Assembly: GCA_020747015.1 (NCBI GenBank)
Contig: JAGTJM010000012.1
Span: forward strand, 620,001-684,000
Direction of reading: 5' to 3'
DNA: 64,000 nucleotides
Source of the DNA: Pyrenochaeta sp. MPI-SDFR-AT-0127
Taxonomy: Eukaryota; Ascomycota; Dothideomycetes; Pleosporales; Cucurbitariaceae
Both the position numbers and the translations under genes were made by a program. Under the pieces are notes generated by a model. That model made no database searches, had not been told where the DNA came from, and saw nothing but the letters and a program-made list of their open reading frames with translations. Shown here piece by piece: positions 31,345 to 41,411 of the stretch. Position 1 is the stretch's first letter. The number at the start of each line of letters is the position of its first letter.

Positions 31345-32967
31345 ATGCGAGTTCCACAATTCTTCCTTTGCTTGCTCGGTCTGGCTTGTCTTGCCGTCGC
31401 CGCTCCAACACTTTCGGACACGACCTCATCTGATGCTGCCCATACTACCAATGACGGCCCTGATGCAGTCAATATTGCCAATATCTCTGCAGTAGCGGCC
31501 CCGGGCGACACGGTCATCTGCGAGAACACACTCGACAATGGCCATTGTGAGCTTCTTCACGCCCAGGATCGATGTGTCACCCTTGGACAGAAGCTCTCTC
31601 ACAAAGTCCGGACCATACACCAGGCCGCCGGGTCAGTATGCAAGTATTTCGAGTCGGACTGTTTTGCTCCTCATCCGGTTATCAGTGTCAACTCCCGCAA
31701 TAAACCAGTTTCTGTGACGCTTGAGAAAGACGTAGGCACGAAAATTGGTCTAGTCCTCTGCGGAAACGATTGGACTACCGCCGAACTTCAGCCTAACTCA
31801 GCCTCTATCCAAGCCCACGATATTTCGACAAGTAGTAGCAGTCCTGGCTTCATCTACGTTTGTAAGAGCAGTCTAGTCTGCCTCCCTCTTCAAGCTTTCA
31901 ACCAATGCCTTAAACTGCCCGCATCTTACTACCACCGTGTTGATACGATATGGCAAAAGAAGGGACTTGTGTGCAAGTATTTTAGATCCTTTCTTAAACC
32001 CTCTTGTGTGGAAAAATGGCCTGTCGTCATTATCGACTCTCGTGGAAAAGATATTCAATGGAACACGACAGGCATCGGCAATAATATTGGCTCAGTGCTC
32101 TGCAAAGAATCACCTTGGAACTCTGCAGTGCTCGAGGCTGATTTTTTCTCTATTATCACAAACGGCTCCGTTAGTTTTCATTCAGTCGTCGATGAATACA
32201 ATGATTCCAATGTGGAGATCTTAGACGAAGCTTCCTCGAAGATTACTATACTCGCTGGCTCTTATGCTTTACCCGCCACCCATCTCGATGCTCTCGACAC
32301 TGAGCAAAGTGACGTTATCCCGCATAGTCTCAAGGACACAAGACTCTCGAGGTCAGAAGCTGGGATTCAGCCGCTATATATCTGCCGTCATCCCAATCTT
32401 CAGGGTAGATGCACATTTTACGAAGCCCCAGCCTGCGCAAACAATCCATTCGGTAGCGATGCCATTCAGTCACTAATCGTCCGGGCGGGCTTTCGCTGTG
32501 CGTTTTACCACAAGCCCAATTGCGAGGCCTTTAAATCACCCCCTCACTACGTGGAAGCTAGGGTCGGGGATAAGCCCATGACTACACTGCCATATGCAAT
32601 CTTATCAATGGCATGCAACACAATACCGTTCTTCGGCAGCGACGAAGCGCCTTTCACCAGTGTTTACGACACGAGTGCAGCAGGGGACACGCTGTTCTGC
32701 GACGCCGCGAACTTCTCAGCTTGCAGGAATAACCTGAACGCCATGAACCGGTGCTCAAACTTCGATCCGGCTGCTGGAGGGCCCAATTCTCTGAAACAGT
32801 ACCAGGGGGCATTCTGTAAGTGGTATCGCGGCTTTGGCTGTTCGCGTGAAAGCAAGGACAATGAGCCTATGGCCATTGACTCAAGGGCTGGAAATGTTGG
32901 GATTCTGGATCTTGCTGAGAACAGTAATCGGTTCAAAAGTGTAGCATGCCGTGGTGAACCTTTCTGA
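31345..32967 (+). CDS. secreted Cys-rich protein with four repeats
   Basis: 540 residues, one exon. I start at the ATG (A at -3) directly before the signal peptide MRVPQFFLCLLGLACLAVAA; in-frame ATGs 15 and 24 bases earlier are possible. After it come four copies of a roughly 90-residue unit at about 54-144, 168-259, 342-426 and 448-540. Each holds a VIC/YVC/YIC/LFC start, G-x-C, then CKYF/CKYF/CAFY/CKWY in the middle, and a closing LC or AC. Repeats 1, 2 and 4 also share a V-x-S-R or I-D-S-R phrase. Spacing of about six cysteines per unit suggests small disulfide-bonded beta domains, perhaps of beta/gamma-crystallin type; the family is not recognised. The protein is probably extracellular. 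Confidence 0.82.
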   Translation: MRVPQFFLCLLGLACLAVAAPTLSDTTSSDAAHTTNDGPDAVNIANISAVAAPGDTVICENTLDNGHCELLHAQDRCVTLGQKLSHKVRTIHQAAGSVCKYFESDCFAPHPVISVNSRNKPVSVTLEKDVGTKIGLVLCGNDWTTAELQPNSASIQAHDISTSSSSPGFIYVCKSSLVCLPLQAFNQCLKLPASYYHRVDTIWQKKGLVCKYFRSFLKPSCVEKWPVVIIDSRGKDIQWNTTGIGNNIGSVLCKESPWNSAVLEADFFSIITNGSVSFHSVVDEYNDSNVEILDEASSKITILAGSYALPATHLDALDTEQSDVIPHSLKDTRLSRSEAGIQPLYICRHPNLQGRCTFYEAPACANNPFGSDAIQSLIVRAGFRCAFYHKPNCEAFKSPPHYVEARVGDKPMTTLPYAILSMACNTIPFFGSDEAPFTSVYDTSAAGDTLFCDAANFSACRNNLNAMNRCSNFDPAAGGPNSLKQYQGAFCKWYRGFGCSRESKDNEPMAIDSRAGNVGILDLAENSNRFKSVACRGEPF

Positions 32968-33492
32968 AGAAGTGATAGGAACTCTTGGATGGATAGAGTG
33001 GGCGACTTCTAATGGTGTGGAAACCATGGATGTCGTTGCAAAATCCATTATTCTTCAAATGACGGTGCTACGAAAGAGCTACATGGGATGTACGGGGCCA
33101 GTTGGGATTGGGAGACCAAAATATCCGCTGTGTCTAAATTATTGCCTTTGCTCCTCTCCGGTTGGTGACATGTGTCGTCAACTGCTAGTTTCTGCAACAT
33201 TGAGGCTGCAGTGCTATTGGGTTAATAGGCATACATCTTATCACAGTAGTTCGGCTATAATATTTTGCTCAAATGCTTGTTTATCATCATCATCATTATT
33301 ATTATTATTATTACTAATTCGTGTGCTAGAAGTCATGTACTCTTCCTATCTTGGAGGAAATCGTGGTCTGTGTTATACCTGCCACCATACATTTTCGAAA
33401 ACGTGTAGAGAGGTTGAAAGGTAAAAAATTTAAAGAACAATGTAGGACTCGCAATGGATGCAAATATCGTCAACGGAGCGAGCGCCGTCCTA
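32968..33492. other. intergenic, convergent 3' ends, with microsatellite
   Basis: About 525 bases. It contains a trinucleotide run (TCA then TTA units) at about 33283-33313. No gene is seen. Confidence 0.55.
33283..33313. repeat. trinucleotide microsatellite (TCA)n(TTA)n
   Basis: About four ATC/TCA units run into about seven ATT units, an ordinary simple repeat in the intergenic space. Confidence 0.85.
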
Positions 33493-36043
33493 CTAGTCTC
33501 GATTTATGACCCTCAGACTCCGCCGAGGATTCAATAATACACCTCTCGCGCCCCAGAAACTGGGCTCTTGACCCGACAGGAGATCTTCGATCACACTTCC
33601 CTCACTGCTTCTGCGTCCCCAGTCTCCAGCTGGTCCGCCGTAAGCAGAAGGGTCCTCTCCATGGTTGTCTCGTATGATATCGAAAGATCCTGCCGCTGCA
33701 CCTCCAGAGGACCCTCCTAGCGTTCCTGGTGGTCTTTCAGAGCTGTTCTTCCCACCAGAAGATGAGGTAAAGGTTCCTTGCTTCTCGTTGTTGTGCCGTA
33801 AGGTCATCAGAGCGGCGTGGTTCTTCCAGATCTTAACTTGTTTGCGATAAACCCACGCGCAGAACGCGAAGTATGCGGCAATGACGAAGAAAACACCTGC
33901 GATCACGCCGGCGACAATGGCTGCGACATTTGTTCCGCTCCCATCCGACCCATTCGAGCCGCTGCCACTGACAATTTCAGTGATGATAGCGCCATTGGGC
34001 CCCGTAACGGTGTACGTGTGCGGCTTGCCAGTCGCGAGGGGTCCTTGCGTGGGTGTTTGTATAGGTGCGGTGAGAGTCGCGCCGCCTGTTGCTTCACCGC
34101 CGATAACTTTGCGGACGGGTTCAGGGACAGCGTATCCGTAACTTCCTTCAATACCTGCATCAACCCCGAAGCCTCTTTGGTTTGCTTGTTGAGCTAACGG
34201 ATTACCTGTGCTTCCTTGGCCGCTATAACTTTGCAGGGCTTTACCACCCGTAAGAGCGGTGAACTGATCGTTCCATGACAGGCTAGACATGTTGAATACG
34301 TATATTCCTGGGGCTTCACAAGAAACCTTTGGGTCAATGTAGCCGCCAACGACGATCATCTGGCCGTCCCAGACATGACAAGAATGCCCAGCGCGGGCAT
34401 AGGGGACGGACTGTTGATCCTGCTCGACTTGAATCCAGGTGAAAGATGGCACAGAGAGGATCCACATGTCATCTTTTTGTGTTTGATTTGCGGCTGGTTG
34501 GAGATTCTGGCCCCCGAACATGTAGATGTTGTATGAAGAGCCGCTAGATGGTCGGTTAGTATAGGCAAAAAAGGCATTGTGGGTGAAAGCTTACTCTGCA
34601 GCAGCCGCAACAGTGGCACATGGGTTCACGCGGTATTCAGGCATTTTGCCAGATGTACTTTGTTTGTACCAAGTCGATTTGGCTATATCGTAGACGTCAA
34701 TAACATTCATTTGGGTCTGTATCGTCAGCATAGTTCTCCATCTCCTGATTTTGGTCTGCACTCACAAAGGTGTCGTTGTCTCCGCCGGTCAGACCTAGCA
34801 GGATGCCTTCATCGCCGAAACCTGGAACGTAGACTAGCACGCCATCCGCCCGCTCAGGAAAAGATCCAGAATTCTGAAGCCCGCCTTCGGTGATATTCCT
34901 AAATGCTCCATCCTTGCCGGCCGTTTTGCCGTCCTTCAGACCCTCAACAGCATTGTTGCTATGCCCTGGGAACGTGAATTCCAACAAGCTCTTCAGATAA
35001 ACCCTTGCGACCTGGTTACTCCACCCTTCGGTGGTAAAATCGTCTAAATGCCCACCAAAGTACCATCCACGGCCCAATGTGCTAACACTGAAGCCCGCAC
35101 CTTCAGCAGCTCGCTGTACACTCTGCCCATTGCCCTCTGCATTCTCGCCAGCTGATGTTTTTGGGTCTTTGTGCTCGACCCACTCCTTGTTGCGAATGTT
35201 GTATTCCCAGATCGAGTTAGGTCCAGGAGCAACCTTTGGGTTATCCGAGTACTGGCCACCGTAGAGCCACAGTGACTCGTGGGAGGACCAGAGTTGACCA
35301 AGGGAGACGGCAGGGGGACCAGACGGTCTAGGGAGGCCGGTGAGAGAAGGGTTTGCGATTTGCCAGGACTTTGTGAGATCTAAGGATAAGAAGTCATTGG
35401 CTATTTGGAGTCAGTACACACGACGAGAGCAGGCAAAGGCATGTGTAAACTTACTCCAGGTGTTGTCTTGCTGCTTTGCGTCGGTAGTAGTGCGAAAGCC
35501 GTACATGTAGAGTGTGCCATTGACCACGGCAGTTTGTCCACTCCAACGCTTGCAGGTGTTTGTAGTTGAATCTTCTCGTGAAACAAGTAATGAATGTTCT
35601 GGCTCAGCCTGAATTGTCGCCCTGGTAATAGTACCACCTCTTACACCCATGCGCGCAATCGGACTCAGTTGAAGTATTGGTAGCAACAATGCTAAAATGA
35701 TGCTGAAGAGGCCTAATCGATATAGCTTCGCCGGCATCGTATGTGCGGTAGGGACTACAGTCGTTGCGGACATTGAAGGGTATTCATCATCATCGTCGTA
35801 TACAGACTCCCAATCACTCTCATCATCACTATCCTCATTTGATTCGTTGATCACGTCGTTTCGACTCCGGAACCTCAACATCTTCGCAGGTCGCAGCCGC
35901 CTCAACGATTGGCCATGTGTTCTAATTGGGCTCCTTTCTTCCCGTATTCTTTCTTCGTCCACTAATCCGACCTCTGTGAAAATCGACATTCGGCGGCCGT
36001 CGGCATTGGCCGCAGGTTGAGGTCGTACTCGGTCCATGTCCAT
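33493..36043 (-). CDS. two-pass membrane protein with kelch repeats
   Basis: Exons (minus strand) 36043..35455, 35400..34766, 34716..34595 and 34543..33493 give 798 residues. The start MDMDRVRPQPAANADG is preferred; an ATG 30 bases upstream is in frame. The order is a cytosolic N-terminus with an acidic run (SDDESDWESVYDDDDE), a membrane helix near 110-128 (LFSIILALLLPILQL), and kelch-type beta-propeller blades. These carry the GG motifs LWLYGGQYSD, WYFGGHLDD, GLTGGDND, IYMFGGQN and IVVGGYID. A Ser/Gly stalk, a second helix near 625-655 (AAIVAGVIAGVFFVIAAYF) and a cytosolic Ser-rich tail follow. The propeller should lie outside the cell or in an organelle lumen. Fungal family of unknown function; introns are 49-54 bases. 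Confidence 0.88.
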
Positions 36044-37459
36044 TTTCGATAGTAGGAACACGTACGCCCCCACTATGGTTGCGTGCAGGTCGTTAAAAGT
36101 CGTTACACTACGAGTCGTGTGCTAAGCAGTATAAAGGAAAAAACTCTTATTCGTAATGTTGAGAAGGTGATATGAATGACGTCGATTTCAGGAACAAGGC
36201 CGAATCCTTGAAGCTCGTTTGACGAGGGAATAACACGCCGATGATATAAGGGAAGGATGTGTGGCAAGGGTCGAAGAGATGCTGATCTGCGAATGTCAAA
36301 CAACAGTACGACAATAAGCAGTCGGGTCCACGACAGTAGCAGAACGAGGCGATGCAGTGCTCAGCAGGAAACAAACAGCAAGTCGATTCACACAAGCGGA
36401 GAAGGTTGAAAGAGAACGAGCAAGTGGGCGATCGATGGATTCCCATGCACTCCACATGATGCCAGCCGCGTCCAGCGCCTCTTCGTCGCCTCGACAGCAG
36501 TGCCGTCGGTTGCATTCGCTCCCGCCATGGGCACGGAAAGTCCAGGGCCCTCACTGGCCAGCTTGGGCAGGTCGCTCAGAGTCGCACGTCACCACGTTGC
36601 CCTAAGTGGAAGGGATCGATACATCGCGATTGGGCTCAACGGGTTGGAGCAGGGGTTGCATTGGCTGAGGGCGAATGCGTTTGTCCGATGTCAAGGAAAT
36701 CCTTAGGAGTTAAGCGTGACATGCGCCAAGGCCCATGGCAAATCGTGGGCCCCAATTCAAGGAACAGGCGACCGCTCCACCACAAGTCCCATCCTAACGG
36801 CCTGGGTAATATCCTGCATTTCTGTGCCTGAAGCAAACATTTCATTTCCGCGGAGCATCTGTCCAACCTCATGCACCTCGACACCTGCACAGGTTCTGGG
36901 TATTCTTCTTATCATTGCTGCAACCCCACTCTGAAACCAATAACTGCATCACCTCACCAGGCCAAACACAGTACACACCCAGTCGTATTCGGAGGCTCTA
37001 GCGCTTCACCTGATGCGTTGTGTACGCTTATGGGCTCCGGAGAATTCAATAGCGCACATAGTATTTGAATGGCTCTGTGGGGTGGGGTGACCCTTGAATT
37101 TCTATTTTTGCTTGCCTAACGTTACCGTCACGCTAGTAATTTGCTGCTAGTAGAGCGTGGCTGTGCTGTCCTACAGCGCCTCTCAATATTCAACAACGCT
37201 TTCCTCTCATTGTGAAAACTCATCCACATACCAGCCCTAGAAAGGCGAGAGGCCATTGTGCTCATGTGCATACCGAGTGTGGGATCAACAAAACCTAAAT
37301 TTTCCTCCTCTTCTGACCCCCCTACTTTGCATGAGGTGTGCTTAAACCCACCATTTGTTGCGTAGGTATCCATCATGTCATGCATCGATGCTATCTTGCT
37401 GCAGTTTCATGGACTATGTAGGCGCGGTTCAGTCAATAAACATTCGATCCCCATCCCTA
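36044..37459. other. 1.4 kb intergenic, no gene seen
   Basis: Upstream of the kelch gene and downstream of the Myb gene. Only short frames occur on both strands, none with recognisable content. Confidence 0.5.
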
Positions 37460-40400
37460 TCATGGCTCTGGCTCACTCTGGGCGTCGTCGCTCTCCGTGA
37501 CCAAATGATTTGACTTGTAGCGTGCCAAGGCAGAAGGTCGAGCCCTTGGTTGCGTCTTCTTTCTCTTCACTGAGGCAGATCCAGATCGAGACACGCTCTC
37601 TCTCGCACCCCGCTTTCTCTTCCTTTTTGTGTTTGGTAAATTTTCCAACGTGCCTTCTTGCATTTCCGTATCAACCGGCTCCAAATCACCGGCAAAATCC
37701 GCCTCAATGTGAGGGTCATAGTGCTCTGCCAGCTCTTCTCCATGCTCATCCTCCAGAAATCGAAGAACAGCAAATATGATATCATCGAAAGGCGCCCCAT
37801 CCTCCACCATTCCCTTATCCTTCACGATTTCGAAAAGCTCTTGCTGGGTAGACTGAAGCGTTTGTATGGACCAAGACTGCGGCATGACTGTTGCCACATC
37901 ATGCCAATCAACATTCCCTTCACTCTCCTTTCCGTGATTGATAATCGCCTCTACCAGATCAAATTTGTCGCCCCAGAGCATTTGAGCTCCACTTGGCATA
38001 CCGTTTGTGATAGATCTTCTAGGAGACAGCGTGGCCCCACCGCTCCCGGATCGGTGTCTCTGCTCATCTGCTAGTTCTTGTGATGTGAGTACAGACTTTT
38101 TGGGATTGCGGCGCTTCTTTGTTTTTTCTCCTCTGATTCCAGCGGCACGGTCTTTTTCACTCTTCCGGGGTCGTCCACGCTTTCGAAGGCTTTGTGGTGT
38201 ATAGTGAGCGTCACTTTTCCGTGGTCCACCGGGCGGTTTGGATGTGTATTCAACTGCCAGCTCTGTGTCTTGGTCGGAATAGCATGTTCCCCTGGGTTTA
38301 ATATCTAACAGAATCTGAGGTGGAGGGTCACGAGCCTTCATCTTGGTCCACTTGACTGAACTCTGCAGGCGGCTGCGGATGTTACCCATCTCGGCACAAA
38401 CCTGCATCCAATTGATATCCTTATTCATGTACTCAGTAAGCGGCGGCTTTCCGGTTTTGGCACGAAAATCTTCATCTCTCTGAGCGACGGTGGTGACAGC
38501 GCGAACAAGGAGATGCTCTTCGTCTAAAGACCACGTGGAAGTGTTTCTAGTCTCGCCGTATTGTGCATAGTCCCGCCAACGGTTGTGCACATCGTGCATC
38601 GAACGGTCTCCCAGAACCTGGGAGATGAGCTTCCATCGTTTCGGGTGGAGTTCATATAGATTCATGAGCTGCTCATCCTCTTTCTTTGTCCACCCTCCAA
38701 TCTTGAAAGTATGGTACTGTGACCGAATGTGATTTCTGACCGCCTCCAGTTTACGAGTCAGATTGACGTTCTTGATCTCCTCCCAGAACTCATTACTTTC
38801 CTGCTCTTCTTGAGCCTCTTGTGTGACCCAGTCACTTTTCCGTCGAGCTATGTTGTTGTCCTTTGTGTCGTCGGTCCATTGTATAATCTCCACTAGTTCA
38901 AAAGTATCCAGACCTTTCCTCTCTTGAAAGTCTCGAATAGCTCTGCGGATAAGCTCCTCCTCGTCCTGAGTGAAGTCGCCACCCATACGCAAATTAGGAG
39001 GCTGATGAAGCTCACGAATGGTGCTTAGTGATCTTTCGGCTGCAGTCATCGAATTCTTCGGATCAACGTGGCTCTTGCGGCTGTGGCTGCGTTTTTCACT
39101 TGGACGTGGTGGTTTACGCCCTTTCTTATATTGCCGCTTCTTCGAGGACGCTCGAATGTCACCTTGAGGTACAGAGGGAATAGCATCCTCAACAGACGAA
39201 GTTTCTGGTGGCACAAATGAGCCGATGTTTTGTTCTGATGTTGAAGATGCCTGGCCACGTTCTGATAGCGGAATCTGCTTCCTCACGCGTAGGCTGGGAG
39301 AGTCCACTTCATCCTGGTCGACATTTCCGATTCGATCGACTTCATCATTGTCTCTAGTTTTGCCAGGTTCAACTATGGGCTGATCAACGTTGCGGACAGG
39401 AGCTGCCTGTTCAACAACGTCGACCCTAGTCTCATTCTTGTTGTTATTCCTGACACGCTTTTCAGTAGCAGAATTTACTGTCTCTGTATCCAAGGCCGAA
39501 GAATGCTCAGCCTCAAGTCGAGATGCCTCTTCGTCTCCACTGTTATCGTTTGAATCAAGTTCAACTACGAGCCTTGCTGAATGTGGCTTGGTCTTCTTGG
39601 GCGGTAGCAACACAGTCCCAGAACGTTGTGATTGGCCGTTGACAATGTGACTGGCAGCAGAAGTATCGCCAGTCTTAGAAACTTCGGCTGCCCTACTCTT
39701 CGGTGCTCTCCTGGGCTTCTTGCTCAATGTGGTAGGCGTACGAAAATCCTTCTCTGTCTGAGACCGGAGATTGCGCCGTAGCACCTCAACTGAGTTCTGT
39801 TCATCGGCAACATGCATTGGCTCCACCTCATTTTGAGCCGGACTTATAATAATTGACTGTCTACGCCTCCGTTTAGACCGCAAAGGTGAAGCTATGGCTT
39901 TGTGACTTGCATCAATTGTCCTGTCTTCATCGCCATTGATATCCTGTTGTTCTGGCAGGATGTTGTTGAGGTCAACTTCTGTCCTCATTCTTCTTCGACC
40001 TGTCTTATGAGTCCTCTTTTTCGGAGATACGCTCATTGGGACAGTCATGCTGGAGGTCATTGGCGGCGACAGCGCGGTGTGCGTTATGCTTGGTTCTTGC
40101 TGAGAATCAGGAACTTCGACCTCAGTAGGAGCAACTCTATCATGATGTGCGTGTATCTTGAGCGGTGAGACCGGCCAACCACTGGACGCCTCGGGCCATT
40201 CGTCGCTCTCTGCGTATGCTTGTATATCGGAAAGAGCGAAAGATCGAAGCGGAGTTGGCAGGAAATTCTTGGGCGACGCGATTGAGACGCCTGCTTGTGA
40301 CATGGAAGGCCCCTTCGATTTGCGCGCGACGTCACTTCTTCGCCGTTTCCGCGTAGGTGTGCTCGGCTCTATAGATTCATCGATATTAGTCTGGCTTGCG

Positions 40401-40682
40401 CCTTCGTCGCTGCCTGGTGTAAGTTGCACGCGTGCGTCCTCGGCAATGAGCTGCTGTGATGCCGCTAGGTCGTCCATCTTGGGGCCTGCGCATTCAGTAG
40501 GTCAGCCAATGCTCCAGGAAACAATTTGCATTATGAAGGGATAAAGGAAATTCGTATTGCAGCTGTCGACGCGCCGTGTACTCACTGTAGTGGGGTACGC
40601 GGCCGGCGACTTGAGGAGCTGCGGTGGAGATAGGCGTACTTTTAGATGGGTCGGGAACGGGCTGCGACGAGGACGAGCCCAT
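37460..40682 (-). CDS. Myb/SANT and AT-hook nuclear protein, Reb1/TTF1-like
   Basis: Exons (minus strand) 40682..40586 and 40485..37460, intron 100 bases (GTGAGT...GCAG), 1040 residues. A long disordered, charged N-terminal half precedes the DNA-binding region. DFTQDEEELIRRAI (about 534) begins it; a Myb repeat follows (GGWTKKEDEQLMNLYELH, RWKLISQVLGDRS, about 628-675), then a second (TSTWSLDEEHLLVRAV, about 681-760). An AT-hook, KRGRPRKSEK, lies at about 802, and basic stretches end the protein. The arrangement resembles the Reb1/Nsi1/TTF-I group, which bind rDNA terminators and RNA polymerase II boundaries, but the exact member is uncertain. The first exon begins MGSSSSQPVPD, which looks like an N-myristoylation signal and is odd for a nuclear factor. 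Confidence 0.85.
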
Positions 40683-41411
40683 CGCTAATCTATTCAGATA
40701 AGTTCATAGTCTTTGAAGATATGTCGAGACGGGCCCATATCCTATTCAAAGCTTGAGTGGTTTTGCGATCAAATGTACGAACATGTCGCGTCCTGTAATC
40801 ATTGACCAATGAGACGAGCCCTTGCGCAACACCAACCCTTCACATTCATCCTAAATTCACTCTCACCGTGACACGCTGCAAATTGTCTGAAGCTTCATAG
40901 CATTATTGACATCCGCAATCTTGACTCAAGGATTTGGGAAATTATTGGACAGGACGATTTGAACGCCTTCTGCAACTCCTTGACTCGATCCTTGGGGATA
41001 TCTCAGACCTCCCAGTAGAGGACTTGTTCGTAACCACTACAATGGCATATGTCATAGCAATAGAATTTGATGAGAGACTTAATCACATCTTCTCGGAATT
41101 TGAAAGGGCCCACTTCACAGATATGCAGGTATCACTGCATCGTAGAGGTCTTCTACGATGCAACATTTACATTTGACCAAAATCATCACGCAGCTAGGCA
41201 AGAATTAAAAGACGACCTATTACTGAAGTTAGACCAATGGGGCTTGAACTATTCGTCTTAGTTCCGTTCTTTTGTCATCCTACTCCATATCTTATTCTTA
41301 CTATCATATGTAGGTATCCCCCATAATAACTTAAGTAAACCCCTACTGCAATCTTTTTACTCTAACACCAAATTAATACAAGAATCCTCCCCAATTTCCA
41401 TACTCTTCATC
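40683..41411. other. intergenic with broken small frames
   Basis: About 730 bases. The Myb-protein promoter lies at its left. At 40934-41261 two overlapping plus-strand frames read like parts of one small protein (listed separately). Confidence 0.45.
40934..41261 (+). pseudogene. possible frameshifted small gene
   Basis: One frame reads FERLLQLLDSILGDISDLP and FDERLNHIFSEFERAH, and stops at 41176. Another frame, one base over, continues VEVFYDATFTFDQNHHAARQ and ends WGLNYSS-stop at 41261. Together they look like one helical protein of about 100 residues interrupted by a frameshift or an unseen intron. No family is recognised and no good start is visible. It may be chance. Confidence 0.2.
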
